DNA from: Haematococcus lacustris
Lineage: Eukaryota; Chlorophyta; Chlorophyceae; Chlamydomonadales; Haematococcaceae
Assembly (NCBI GenBank): GCA_030144725.1
Contig: JASKMD010000031.1
Span: 5,052,197 to 5,116,196, forward strand
Length of the DNA: 64,000 bases
Direction: 5' to 3'
Positions 11,108 to 47,303 of this stretch are shown one piece after another (within the stretch, counting starts at the first letter, position 1; each line of letters opens with the position of its first letter). A model generated the notes under the pieces. It worked only from the letters and a program-made list of their open reading frames with translations. It was not told the origin of the DNA and did not search any database. Both the position numbers and the translations under genes were made by a program.

Positions 11108-11137
11108 ATCACAATACAGCAAGACAAGCTCAATGCA
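11108..11137 (+). repeat. 30-bp direct repeat, right copy
   Basis: Matches 8059-8088 (shared TACAGCAAGACAAGCTCAA). It sits just beyond the palindrome island. From here to 11416 there is only a short plus-strand open frame (about 11206-11400) without recognisable features. Confidence 0.7.
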
Positions 11138-11416
11138 CTTGGACGCATTTAACGTACAAGGAGACGTTTATCCCTTCACTGTCTTGCCACTAACCCAAGT
11201 CATCCGTGTCACACGAAATAGTCCGGAGAAACACTTTGTCCGTCATGGCGCCCGCAGTTGCAAGCGCTTGGGAAGATCCGCCTGCGCGTCTCGCAATCTG
11301 GGCCGCAGCGCAGTGGTGCGCAGCCAAAGAACGCGCCAGCGCCGCCGTGATAAGAGCTTCATATGATAGCGATGCCGCGAGTTCCATGGCAATGTGCTAG
11401 GCAGGCACTGACCCCC

Positions 11417-26179
<14,763 letters not shown>

Positions 26180-26512
26180 CCCTCAGAAAGCTCCTCCCTG
26201 CCTGCCCTCCTGTCCTCATCTCCCCTTCCTTACTGCCCTCCTGCACTCATCCCCTCCTTCACCACAAATCCCTCCACTGCTGCCCCCTCCCTCCCCTCCC
26301 CTCCTCCACTAGCTGTTCTGATCCTCAGCTGCACCCTCCCTCCCGAACCCTCAAAATCCCGTAGCTTTACATTTGCTTTACATTCCCCGGCCGGCCTCCT
26401 GCCCCTGAACCAGACTCCTCCCTCCCCCACCCTAAGCCCCACCCCCCCTAACCCCTTACACCCCACTCCCACCCCCCTCCACCGCCATCTGCCCTTCCTG
26501 CAAACCCCCTCC

Positions 26513-26583
26513 TCCCCTCCTCCCCTCCTCCCCTCCTCCTCCCCTCCTCCCCTCCTCCTCCCTCCTCCCTCCTCCCCTCCTCC
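26513..26583 (+). repeat. (CTCCTCCC)n low-complexity run at gap edge
   Basis: Pyrimidine repeats run directly into the 500-N gap, which probably explains the assembly break. Confidence 0.85.
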
Positions 26584-27083
26584 NNNNNNNNNNNNNNNNN
26601 NNNNNNNNNNNNNNNNNNNNNNNNNNNNNNNNNNNNNNNNNNNNNNNNNNNNNNNNNNNNNNNNNNNNNNNNNNNNNNNNNNNNNNNNNNNNNNNNNNNN
26701 NNNNNNNNNNNNNNNNNNNNNNNNNNNNNNNNNNNNNNNNNNNNNNNNNNNNNNNNNNNNNNNNNNNNNNNNNNNNNNNNNNNNNNNNNNNNNNNNNNNN
26801 NNNNNNNNNNNNNNNNNNNNNNNNNNNNNNNNNNNNNNNNNNNNNNNNNNNNNNNNNNNNNNNNNNNNNNNNNNNNNNNNNNNNNNNNNNNNNNNNNNNN
26901 NNNNNNNNNNNNNNNNNNNNNNNNNNNNNNNNNNNNNNNNNNNNNNNNNNNNNNNNNNNNNNNNNNNNNNNNNNNNNNNNNNNNNNNNNNNNNNNNNNNN
27001 NNNNNNNNNNNNNNNNNNNNNNNNNNNNNNNNNNNNNNNNNNNNNNNNNNNNNNNNNNNNNNNNNNNNNNNNNNNNNNNNNNN
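26584..27083. other. Assembly gap (500 N)
   Basis: Exactly 500 N between the most 5' recognisable NUP205 exon (-) and the RraA-like exons (+). The 5' parts of both genes are probably inside. Confidence 0.95.
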
Positions 27084-27171
27084 GTGGGCTGGACGCCCCC
27101 TGAGTGGGTGAGACCCTGGTGCTGGGCCCCTGCCAGGCGGCCAGGCCCTGTGGTGCTGCCCTGACCTGCAG

Positions 27172-27806
27172 GGCATCATAGTGAACGGCTGCATCCGTGA
27201 CTCTGAGGCAAGGCGCTCAGGGAGCGGGAGTCAGGGGCTGTCGGGGGGACGAGGGTAGTCAGGGGGGTCATTGCCCTGCCTGACATTTCCCTGCCTGCCA
27301 GCTTGTCAGCCGCCCCCGTGTGCCCCCATGTGCCAGCACTGCCAGGACCCAGTGGGACAAGCTCCCCTGTGCCCCCCACATGACCCACCCTGGCCAGCTG
27401 ACCGTGATGTGTCGAGGGTGTCACAGGACATCAGCAAGATGGCGCTGGGCGTCAAGGCGCTGGCCACACACCCCTTGAAGTCCTCCAAGCGGGATCCAGG
27501 GATGAGGGATGTGACGGTTTCCTTTGGCTCAGTGCGTGCTCCCCCTCCCCCTCCCCCTCCCCCTCCCCCTCCCCCTCCCCCTCCCCCTCCCCCTCCCCCT
27601 CCATCTTCCTGCAACACCAGCAACAGGGTGGGGATCTTGTGTGTCTCACACAGTTGTCCGCCTCAGTTCCAACGGGTCACATGTGCCCCCAGCACACACT
27701 CCAGGCGCACTCATGCTGCTGGCTGCAGGTGGTGTTTGAGCCCGGCAGCTGGGTGTATGCGGACGCTGATGGCATCCTGGTGTCGGCCAACAAGCTCAGC
27801 TTGTGA
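27172..27806 (+). CDS. RraA-like aldolase/regulator, C-terminal exons
   Basis: Three exons in phase: 27172-27207 (GIIVNGCIRDSE), 27427-27531 (DISKMALGVKALATHPLKSS... VTVSFGS) and 27729-27806 (VVFEPGSWVYADADGILVS, ending KLSL and TGA at 27804). This is the conserved C-terminal half of the RraA family, which covers the bacterial RNase E regulator RraA and 4-hydroxy-4-methyl-2-oxoglutarate/oxaloacetate aldolases. The segment RDSED fits the R-D-x2-E/D signature of the class II aldolase members. Exon 1 ends in a GC donor (GAG/GCAAGG). The N-terminal half is upstream, probably in the gap, so the start is unknown. An aldolase/decarboxylase role is plausible but not proven. Confidence 0.85.
27539..27602 (+). 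repeat. (CCCTCC)n array in RraA-like intron
   Basis: About ten CCCCCT hexamers just inside the second visible intron of the RraA-like gene. Confidence 0.9.
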
Positions 27807-28389
27807 GCAGCAAGGGCAGGGGCTGCGGCTGGTGGCCCCAACGAAGCATGCGCTGCTGGTGATGATGGTCTGCGCAGACCACTACACCACACCGTGCCAT
27901 ACTACATGCCAAGGCCTAGGGCTAGTTGTACCAGAGCATATCCGTGCCCAGGGCTAGGACCAGGGCTAGGACAGGGCTAGGGCCTAGACCCCACCGTGCA
28001 AACCTGGTGCGTAGCCACACGGTGCAAACCTGGTGGTGGCGGTCTTCACAGACCACCACCATGCCACAACCTTGCCGATACGCCCAGGGCTAGGTGCCAA
28101 GACCAGCTTTTCTGTTGTTGTTGGTTGATGACGTTACTGCACGTTGAGGTGAGCCGCAGCTGTATGCTGCAGCTGGCGCAAGGGCCCAGAGCCTGGCTGC
28201 ACAAGCTGCCGCTCCCCTTCCGCATTGAGAGGCAGGTTACATTGGCAGGAGCTCCTTGCTGTTGGCTTTGACCACACCTGTTGCGCTGGAGCTGCCCCAA
28301 AGCGCATCGCTGACGCACGAGATATTGCTCCATTGCTCCATTGCGTCGCGCATGAGGGCACAAGCATGATCATTGGCGAGGTGTGTACG
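27807..28389. other. Convergent intergenic region
   Basis: Between two convergent gene ends. It contains short repeats of AGGGCTAGG (27915-27980) and of GTGCAAACCTGGTG (27997-28036). No gene seen. Confidence 0.4.
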
Positions 28390-28456
28390 GCATAAGTACA
28401 GCCGTCCTACCAAGAGGGGTCGGTTCCCTGTCAGTTGAAAGCGCCTGACGCGAAAT
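28390..28456 (-). mobile_element. Single end of a third TIR-family copy (TIR-3)
   Basis: On the minus strand GTCAGGCGCTTTCAACTGACAGG... GGACGGCTGTAC follows the left end of TIR-2 (8168-8233) over about 65 bp with scattered differences. No partner end was found nearby, so it looks like a truncated or diverged copy. Confidence 0.55.
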
Positions 28457-28554
28457 CTCGGGAGCCGCAGACATAGCGTCACAGTGCACAGGCAAATCAG
28501 AGCTTGCATATATGACAGGAAGTGCCGTCCAGCCAATCTAGGCTGTGCGCCAAA

Positions 28555-28869
28555 CTAGTTGTTGGGCTGCGCGCTGTGCGCTGGCGTCGATGAAGCTCGC
28601 TTTTGAAGCAATTGCGCCAACCGCGCTCGGATTGCGTCTCGGGATGTGTCCACGCTTTCTTGTTCTCGGGCCTGCTCCGCTTGCTCCATTGCGTCGCGCA
28701 TGAGGGCCTTCAAAGCCTGTCTCTGCTCGAGCTGTGCAGCCCGCTTCGCGCGCATGGCTTCTTTCCGCCTCTCTCGCCGCTGCACGCGCCCCTCCCGCTG
28801 ACGACTCGTCATATTGACATGCCGGTATGACTCCTCCGACGCGTAGTTGCCCCACGCGCCTGCACACAT
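28555..28869 (-). CDS. Hypothetical basic, coiled-coil-like ORF
   Basis: A 104-residue open frame rich in Arg, Glu, Gln and Ala (REGRVQRRERRKEAMRAKRA, then DAMEQAEQAREQE) that would form a charged helix. No family recognised. A 27-bp piece (28681-28707) recurs at 28333-28359. It lies in the convergent space beside the end of STR8 and may be a transposon remnant rather than a gene. Confidence 0.25.
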   Translation of the reverse strand: MCAGAWGNYASEESYRHVNMTSRQREGRVQRRERRKEAMRAKRAAQLEQRQALKALMRDAMEQAEQAREQESVDTSRDAIRARLAQLLQKRASSTPAHSAQPNN

Positions 28870-29105
28870 GCCCGCAAGACTCGCACCGCATCACACAGCA
28901 TCACTCTCCACGTCCCGCGATGGTGGATGGAGGGTGAGCTGCCACCCTGGCCCCAACGACGTTTCAGAATGCCTTGTTGCATGCATTGCCCGGTTAGGCT
29001 CCCCGCACCACGTAACATGCTCTGACATACAACACAGACGTGTGGGCTGTGTAGAGATGCAGCTGGGGTGGCTGATGCAAGGAAACAACAGGGGTGGACC
29101 TGTGT

Positions 29106-32100
29106 TCACGCACCGTAGTGCCCCCCTTGTAGCAGCGCAGGCCGCAACAAGCGTGGTGCAGAAATGCATTCCTCGCAGCAGCAGCCCTTGAAGCGCTCCT
29201 TGCAGGCCCGGCAGGCGATGAAGAGCTCTGCGTCACCACGCAAGCATCGAGGGGTCAGCACGCACAAGACAGGCTGCATGTGGCAGGGGCCTGATGTCCA
29301 TGCGAGAAACAGGTGGCCCAACCGCCAAGGTGGGCCCCCACATGCTGATGCTGGTGTATGCGCATGCTACATCCACATGGCACTACACAATGCATGCGCT
29401 GCGAGGGAGGTCACACATTCACACCAACCTACAACATGGGCCACACATCGACCCCAACTGCCAAGGGGTGGCCGGATAATCGTGGTGATGGTGGTGATGG
29501 TGGGTAAGACAGTAAACCTAGATGATGATAATGATGATGATGCCAACACCAGGTCAGGGCGCGCTTCAATTGGCCAGGCACTCCCTTGTCAGCTTCAATG
29601 TTTTGCCCAAGGGCTGAAGCAGACAGGGGCTGTACATCCTTGACAAGCCATTAATGAGAAGCCTGCCTTGTCCTGTGCCATCCGTGTTCAGCCAAGGGCC
29701 AGGGTGCTGACCCACCATTGCAGTCTACATTGGCGCAGTTGACATGAGGGAGTTGAGCTTCACCACAACCACAGACCTGTGCAGGGGCCAGGGCAGGGTA
29801 CCCACCACCTAACAAACATGCACCCCAGCAGCAGCAGCAGCAGTGGTGTAGGAGGTGGAGGCCGCGCAGCTTCCGTTGTTCACATCAGTCTGCGGCAGTA
29901 AGCACATGTCGCTGTTCACTCCAGCATGCGGCAGCTGCGTTGCAGGGTGTTTACTAGTGGTCTGCAGCATGGAGGTAAGCTGCAGAGGTGGTGCAGCGAT
30001 GGTGACAACAGACCAGGACCGGGACCGCTAACAAGCATGTACACAACCACCTAACAACACGATGCGCAAAGACAAAACGGGGGTATGGTGAGGATGGGGG
30101 CATGGTCGGATGGTTGATCTTAGGCAATTCCCTGTGTAGCCTAGCAGTGGCCCTAGCAACATGAAGGGGTGTCGCAGCGACGGTGACGACAACAGGCTGC
30201 AGCCGTGATGCCTGAGGCTGCAGGGGACAGCTCACAACCACGAACCCAGCATGGCCACGACCAACAGCCCTCAGCAGTGGCGGCTGTGAGAGCCACAGTC
30301 TGCGGCAGTGACCACATCTGCAGGGACTGCTCACAAACATTGCTCCCTAAGCTGTGGCAACAGCAACAATAAGCTGGCAGGACAGTCTGCAGCTGTGACC
30401 AGCCCAGCATCAGCTCCACCAACAGCTGTCTGCTGCAGCGATAGCGACAACAGCAGTCTGCAGCAGTGATGTCAGGGCCCACTGCAGCCTCAGGGGCAGC
30501 AAGCAGTGGCACACCTTGCCTGGCATGACTCACCACCATCACTGCCACACATATTTAGGGTGTGGCAGAAGAAAACAGCAGGCAGCAGCTAAGACCAGCG
30601 TGCATAGGCATAGGCATCAGACCCCCAAACCCTGGCCATACCCCCGAACCCCAGCGCACGCAGCGCCCTTGCTGCTCACCCCATCATGCGGCAGCTGTAG
30701 CCGAGCCAACCCGCATGCTTGCACTTGCCTGGCAGGGGACTGCGGCAGGCAGGGGGTGGCCCGCCAGCGCTGCTGCCTCCAGGCTGCCAGACCCATCAAC
30801 AGCCTTGGCCCCTGCAGCAGTTTGAGAGGGTGGTCACTCACAGTCACTCCCACAATCTCTAACCTCATGACATTGACCTAGATGGTCAACACCCCTCCAC
30901 CGCCACCCTCCTCCTAACCACCCTCCTCCAACTGCCACCCTCCTCCTAACCGCCACCCTCCTCCTAACCGCCACCCTCCTCCTAACCACCACCCTCTCCT
31001 AACCGCCACCCTCCTAACCGCCACTCTCCTAACCGCCACCCTCCTCCTAACCGCCCTCCTCCTAACCGCCACCCTCTCCTAACCACCACCCTCTCCTAAC
31101 CGCCACCCTCTCCTAACCGCCACCCTCCTCCTAACCGCCACCCTCTCTTAACCGCCACCCTCCTCCTAGCCGCCAGCTCCTGCCAGTGATGGCCCCAGCA
31201 GCCTCAAGGGCAGCGTCCTCCAGACCGGGCAAGGCGCTGCGGCTTACCTTGTGGAGAGATGGCCATGCGGGCATCAAACACATACAGGCTGCCCTGCCAG
31301 TGCTCCCCACCCTCCTCACGCAAGTAGTGCTGCAGCGCATGTCAACAGCAGGCAGCAGCCGTCACGCGCCACGCAGCAGCAGCCACTGGCAGCAGGCTCA
31401 GCAGCAGCATGAAGTGGGAGTGAGACAGGGTAAAGCATCAATGTCAGCAGCAGCACCATCCACCCGTCCTCTTGCCCCCCTCCCACCCTGGGCTGGTCAG
31501 GTGAAGTGCTTGCCCACGCATGCTCCCCATCCTTGCCGCCCTGGGCCCGCCCCCGGCCCGCCACCTGCCCCGGGCCTGCCCCCTGCCCCCCTGTCGAGCC
31601 TCAGCCTGCCGTGTCCGCCCCAGCCCTGTCCTCCCGCCCGCCCTGCTCACCTGCACGCCGCCCTCCAGTGTGAACAGGTTGCGGAAGCCCCTGGACTTGA
31701 GGAAGGTGCTGTAGATGTCGCAGCGGATGCCACCCGTACAGTACATCTGCAACCGCCAACAGCAGTCTGACCCTGGAGCAACACCTGCTGCCATGCCCCT
31801 GCCCCCTGCCCCTTGCCCTGCCCCTCCCCCTGAAGCACCAGCTGCTGCCGTAACACAAGGTGCCAGCACAGCAGTGCAGCAGCAGGCCAGTGCGGCTGCG
31901 CATGGTGGAGCAATCAGCAGAAGCTGCCCCCCCCCAGAGCCCCATCGGTGAGGTGAGGCGGGTGGACAGCCACTACGGTCAGGCAGGGGGCAGCAGTCGC
32001 ATAGCTGGACTACCTCACAGCCAGACAGGCCATGGCCCAGGCAGAGCAGGCAGACCAGGGAGTGTGGCCCCATGCAGGTCAGGCAGGTCAGGCAGCAGTG

Positions 32101-35004
32101 CATGTCACAGCAGGCAGCACCTGTCTTTGATGGGCATTAGGAGGCTGGGTCGGGCTTTCAAGAGGCTTTCAAGGCTTTCAAGGCTTTCAAGAGTCTTTCA
32201 AGAGTCCTAGCCTGCTCTTCCAGCAGTCAGGGGCGGCCAAAGCCCTCCCTCTGCCATGGACTATCCCACCTCCCCACTCCCTACTCCCAGCCTTTGCTCT
32301 GAACTCCTCCCTCCCCTGCTACCAGAGCTGGACTGCGAAGGTGCTGGGGGAAGGCCCTCCTGGTCTTGCCCGCCCCCTCCCCCTGCTGCTCCTGCCCCTC
32401 TCCCCCTGCTGCTCCTGCCCCTCTCCCCCTGCTGCTCCTGCCCCTCTCCCCCTGCTGCTCCTGCCCCTCTCCCCCTGCTGCTCCTGCCCCTCTCATCCTG
32501 CTGCTGCTCCTTCTCCCCCCAAGGCAGCCCTCCCCCTCACCATCACGGGCGTGTCAGGGTCCATGCCCCTGAGGGGTGACGGCACGTCCTGCTCGCTGCT
32601 GCCGACAGGGGTCTCCGCGAACACCTCCTCGTCAGGCCGCCCTGCGACCAGCACAGCGCACCAGGCTGGGTGGACCTGCACTGCTTAGCCCAGCCTGCTT
32701 GGCCTGCTGCAAGGGGTGGGTGGGTTGGGGTGGGTTGGGTTTGGGTGGGTTGGGTTGAGGTGGGGTGGGGTGGGGTGGGGTGGGGTGGGGTGGGGTGGGG
32801 TGGGGTGGGGTGGGGTGGGGTGGGGTGGGGTGGGGTGGGGTGGCGTCCGTTGGGTTGGGTTGGGTTGGGTTGGGTTGGGTTGGGTTGGGTTGGGTTGGCC
32901 CTTGCACTCCAGGTCGACACCCTCCCTGGCCTTCTGGTCACCCGTATCAAGCAGCCTCAGCATGCCACGCACGGCTCCAGTCCCTTGAACTCAATAACAT
33001 CTTCGCACTGCTTCCTCCCCCTCATTCCTCGCATGCACTGCTCGCCCTCCCCACCCCCCATTCCCAGCCATGGCCATCAACTCCCTGAGCCCTGCTGACC
33101 CTACCGCACACCTTACCCCGCCCTGCTGACCCCCGCCGGCAATTCCACTCACCAGCACCCACAAAGTGACCCGCATCCCACTCGTAGTCATTGCGCACGT
33201 CCAGCACCACCACCTTCTTCTCCTGCGCCCACCACCACCTGCCAGGCGTCAAGGCCAGGGAGCACTGCCACACCGCCACCACTACCACCGCCACCACCAC
33301 CACTACCACCACCTTGGTCAAGCCGGCATCCTACACATCGAACCTCAAACACGCCAGGGGACCAGCTTCCACGCAGCTTCACCTGGGCCTCCGCGATCAT
33401 TTGCTTCCACTGGGTAGGCTTCAGGGGCGTGGCTCGCGCCTCAGGCTGGGTGACGGGCAGGCCCTGGAGGCCCCCTGCCAGGCTGATCAGGTTGGGCTTG
33501 TACTGCAACCTGCCAGGTCCAGCAGCAGCGGCAGCAGCAGCAGCAGCAGCAGGCATGGCAAACAGGCAGGGGCGGGCGGGCGGGCAGAGCAGTAGGTAGC
33601 CTTGGCAGCAGCAAGCAAGGTGAGCAGGGGGGGGCCAGGGTGGGGCCTGCTGAGCTGGGCAGCAGGGGCAGCAGGGCGCGGTGAGCTCAGCAGCCCCCAG
33701 CAGCAGTGTGCACAGTGGCAGGTGCAGGATGTGCTGGCAGAGGGCGCTGGCTGCCAGGTGAGCTGCTGTGCAAGCTGGCCGCGATGCTAACCATGCGAGC
33801 GGCTCTGCTGCACGCCTATCATCTTGGCTGGTTCATTGCCTGGCCCTCCTGACTGCCTACATGGCTGTGGCTAACTGATCCAGCTGGCTGGCTACTTGGC
33901 TAGCTGTTCTGCCTGTCTAGCTAGCTGGCCGCTGGCCGCCTGGCTGGGTGCCTGACCTGAGGCGAGGGAAAGCGTGGCCACCTGGCGAGGGCCACACACT
34001 GTAGCGCAGCCCCTGCCACAGCGGCTGAGCCTGCAGCCAGGCCAGGCAGCGCAGGGCATGGTCCCGTGGCCCCCCGTACTGAGCATTCACACCTGCCAGG
34101 CCAGGTACACCGCAACACAGCACAGCACACACAGCCCAGGTGTGCAAGGGTCACCACCAACACCAGCCTGGATGCCCCAGCCGACCCCTCTCCCATCCCT
34201 GCCCCTGCTGGCCCCTCCCCCACCCCTGCCCCATCCGGCCCCTCCCCCACCCCCACCCCTACCCCTGCTGCGCCTACAGCCCAGGTGTGCAAGCAAGCAG
34301 CAAGCAAACATCCGCTTTCATAGGCTGGGTCCCACTAGACCAGGCTGGTGATTCTTCCCACCAGAGCTCTCACAGAGCGTGCACTGTAGCAGTTCATCGT
34401 ATTACTCTCTCATTCACATGTGTATATATAGTATATAGCACACACCATGGTGTTAGGTTTCTTCTGCTGTGTCTTCCGTTATATCCATCATTGCAGCACG
34501 CATCCCTGTTGGAGGACCACAAGGGGACATAGGGGCTGTAGCAGCACACCTTGGTGCGAGTAGTAAATGCGGCCCCGCACATCAAGGCCATGTTCCTTGA
34601 CATAAGCTTTGTGCTGCAGCGCCACCTGGGGACAAAATGCAAGGAGGGAGAAAGGGGAGGATGATAAACAGCAGGCCGATGCCAACCTTGGCAGCTGTCA
34701 TTTGGACTGTGTTTTGGCTTACTTCTTCAGGGTTGGGCACGTCTACCAGGTGGTAGAGGTTTATTACAACATAGCTTTCGGCAGGGCTCCCAGCGTCAGC
34801 AGTTGCTGTTTCGCCTGCAGTGGCTGAGCTAATGGGGGCACGAATAGGGGTGAGGTGCCGGAGTGCACGCCCTGAGACTACGACTGCCTTGCCATCGAGG
34901 CGCTGGCGCAGGTCGAAGCATGCTTGGCGAGGGAGCATGGAACAGGGAGCAGGATATGGCGGCCCTCCCAGCCTGCTGTGCAGCCTTGTTAACTGGTGTG
35001 CCAT
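29106..35004 (-). CDS. Rhodanese-domain protein, TrhO/STR7-STR8 type
   Basis: Eleven minus-strand exons close in phase: 35004-34723, 34625-34550, 34092-33957, 33509-33383, 33222-33153, 32641-32541, 31746-31651, 31329-31248, 30811-30729, 29776-29716, 29227-29106 (411 aa). An N-terminal TrhO-like domain (VVINLYHLVDVPNPEE, GLDVRGRIYYSHQGVNAQY, KPTQWKQMI) is followed by a rhodanese domain. That domain has VVVLDVRNDYEWDAGHF and the active-site loop YCTGGIRCDIYST with catalytic Cys. A C-terminal Cys-rich module (CQVCGCGEAQLPHVNCANVDC, ACKERFKGCCCEEC) completes the layout of plant STR7/STR8. Bacterial TrhO hydroxylates tRNA U34; the plant proteins are plastid-located with unproven function. The start MAHQLTRL lacks an obvious strong transit peptide, and MLPRQACF at 34938 is an alternative. 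The exon at 30811-30729 ends in a GC donor (CAG/GCAAGT). Confidence 0.93.
30893..31172 (+). repeat. Minisatellite, CCGCCACCCTCCTCCTAA-type
   Basis: About 280 bp of variable-length units (CCACCCTCCTCCTAACCG, CCACCCTCTCCTAACCG) in a STR8-like intron. Confidence 0.9.
32383..32496 (+). repeat. Minisatellite, about 23-bp units in STR8-like intron
   Basis: Five near-perfect copies built of CCCTGCTGCTCCTG and CCCCTCTCC. Confidence 0.9.
32714..32896 (+). repeat. (GGGGT)n and (GGGTT)n arrays
   Basis: About 16 GGGGT units (32760-32841) pass into about nine GGGTT units (32850-32895). G-rich on the plus strand, so C-rich in the transcript of the minus-strand gene. Potential G-quadruplex DNA. Confidence 0.95.
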
Positions 35005-35158
35005 GCCAAGCCACCAAAGCTGGAGCCCAGACGAGCCGCAGCCATCTCAAGGTACCTAACTCCGAGAGGTAACGGCATTACCTTTTTTGGGTTTAGTGAT
35101 TAGCTCCTCCGCTCCGCTTGAATTTCGTCACGATGTTACCAATTGTAGCTGCGATACC
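35005..35158. promoter_or_regulatory. Bidirectional promoter region, STR8-like/PI4KB
   Basis: Only 154 bp separate the inferred start codons of two divergent genes, so promoters and both 5' UTRs must share this stretch. No TATA box is obvious. Confidence 0.5.
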
Positions 35159-45949
<10,791 letters not shown>

Positions 45950-46857
45950 GTCACGAGTCGGCCTCGGCTTGCCTAAAAAGGCAACGGCCGGGACCTGTCA
46001 GTTACATGCTGTACATGGGCGTGCAGTGGCCCCAGTGGGATGCTGGGGCACATGGGCGTGAATGCAGCAGGCTGGCTGGGCGTGACGTCACGGACCACAG
46101 TTGCTGCATGGTGCTGCCTGTTTGGACTGTTTGCGGGATGGGCAACGTTTTAGAGAGAATGTCTGGCAGTGCACATGCGCTTATTGCTGACATGCGGTAG
46201 AACTTAGCAGGTTTGTCTAGTCCGTGGGCCAGGGCACCAGAGCATGTGAGGTGCGGCACTGCTAGACCTGGCACCGGGAGTAGCTTGGAACAACAACTCA
46301 TGCTGCTGAGCAGTTGGTTGGGAGGCTCGGCTGTCATAGCTCGAGCTGTCATACCACTTGACGGGCGACTATTGCCCACTAGTGGTTCCTAGTATTTCCG
46401 CTAGTGGCCACTAGTGGTCCCTAGTGGTCCGGCTCAAATGGAGGCCCTAGTGAGGGACAAGGGGGTTGTAGATGTTGGGCTGATGTTGAGTTCAAAATTA
46501 ACAATCTTGTGCATTGTTGGATTCATAACACTTCCAAATATGTACTAGATTGGCTGAGGGGAGCCTATGCACGGAATTGGTTCGTGAGCAGGTGCCCTTC
46601 CCCACCGATCAATGTAGTTCAATTGCCCTTCAGCTTTTATAACAGTTCGCGAATCTTACTGAAGGCGACGTGGAGGGCACTCGCTACTGAACAAAACCGC
46701 GGCACAGCACACCACATGCATGCCGATACGTATGCCGATACCGATACATGCATGCCGATACGTATGCCGATGCAGGATACCATGCACCCTAACGATGAGT
46801 TCTGTAAGCATAGGATGGTGCCGCGTCGCTGCTGCCAGCGCCCTCATGTTCCTGCAG
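45950..46857. other. 3' flank of PI4KB, no clear gene
   Basis: Likely PI4KB 3' UTR, then unassigned sequence. It includes short CTAGTGG(T/C) repeats (46377-46430), GCCGATACGTATGCC repeats (46720-46768) and a TGTAA at 46803-46807, the usual green-algal polyadenylation signal. An open frame from 46509 is unrecognised. Confidence 0.4.
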
Positions 46858-46957
46858 TTTTACACTCGCGAAGTCGCGGTGTTGCACGTGAACGCTTTCC
46901 GAGCCAGCGCGGACAGTGTCAGCGTCTGTTCGCGCAGCACCTTTGCCGAGGGAGACC
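46858..46957 (+). pseudogene. Coding exon interrupted by Copia-2, left part
   Basis: After a good acceptor (GTTCCTGCAG) the frame reads FYTREVAVLHVNAFRASADS... TFAEGD up to the insertion. Removing Copia-2 and one target copy lets the frame continue at 52487. The protein is not recognised. It may belong to a cellular gene or to the LINE that follows. Confidence 0.5.
46953..46957 (+). repeat. Target site duplication AGACC, left
   Basis: AGACC directly before the 5' LTR, identical to 52482-52486. A 5-bp duplication is standard for copia integrase. Confidence 0.9.
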
Positions 46958-47218
46958 TGATGAAGTTTGAGCTCTCCCGGTGCAGTTGTTTATAGCACCG
47001 GAAAGTGAGGGCGTGATTGCCAGCGGCCTGACCGCGGAGTGTACGAGTGTGACTGCTGGTTTTATAGTAGACACCTGGTAGGAGACGGCACCCTGATCTG
47101 GTGTCGTCGTCTGCCCGTGCACTTCCAACAGGTAGGCGCATGCTATGCGCTAACCCGTTGTGGCAGTTCTCTGTAATACCCTGATCTGGTGTCGTCGTCT
47201 GCCCGTGCACTTCCAACA
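46958..47218 (+). repeat. Copia-2 5' LTR
   Basis: 261 bp, TG...CA ends. A segment of about 40 bp ending CCCGTGCACTTCCAACA occurs twice, at the LTR end and about 85 bp before it. Confidence 0.95.
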
Positions 47219-47232
47219 GGTTATGGGCCCAC
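47219..47232 (+). other. Copia-2 primer binding site (half tRNA-iMet)
   Basis: GGTTATGGGCCCAC immediately after the LTR, identical to that of Copia-1 and complementary to the anticodon arm of initiator tRNA-Met. Confidence 0.85.
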
Positions 47233-47303
47233 GCCCAGACGTGTAAAAGACACCAGTGAGTTGCCGGCTAGGGGTCGTGCAATTAGCTCTAAGCTGATTG
47301 GCG

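Noticed and set aside
30893..32896. CRISPR-like arrays
   Set aside because: Units are short, variable in length and without unique spacers, and the context is introns of a nuclear gene.
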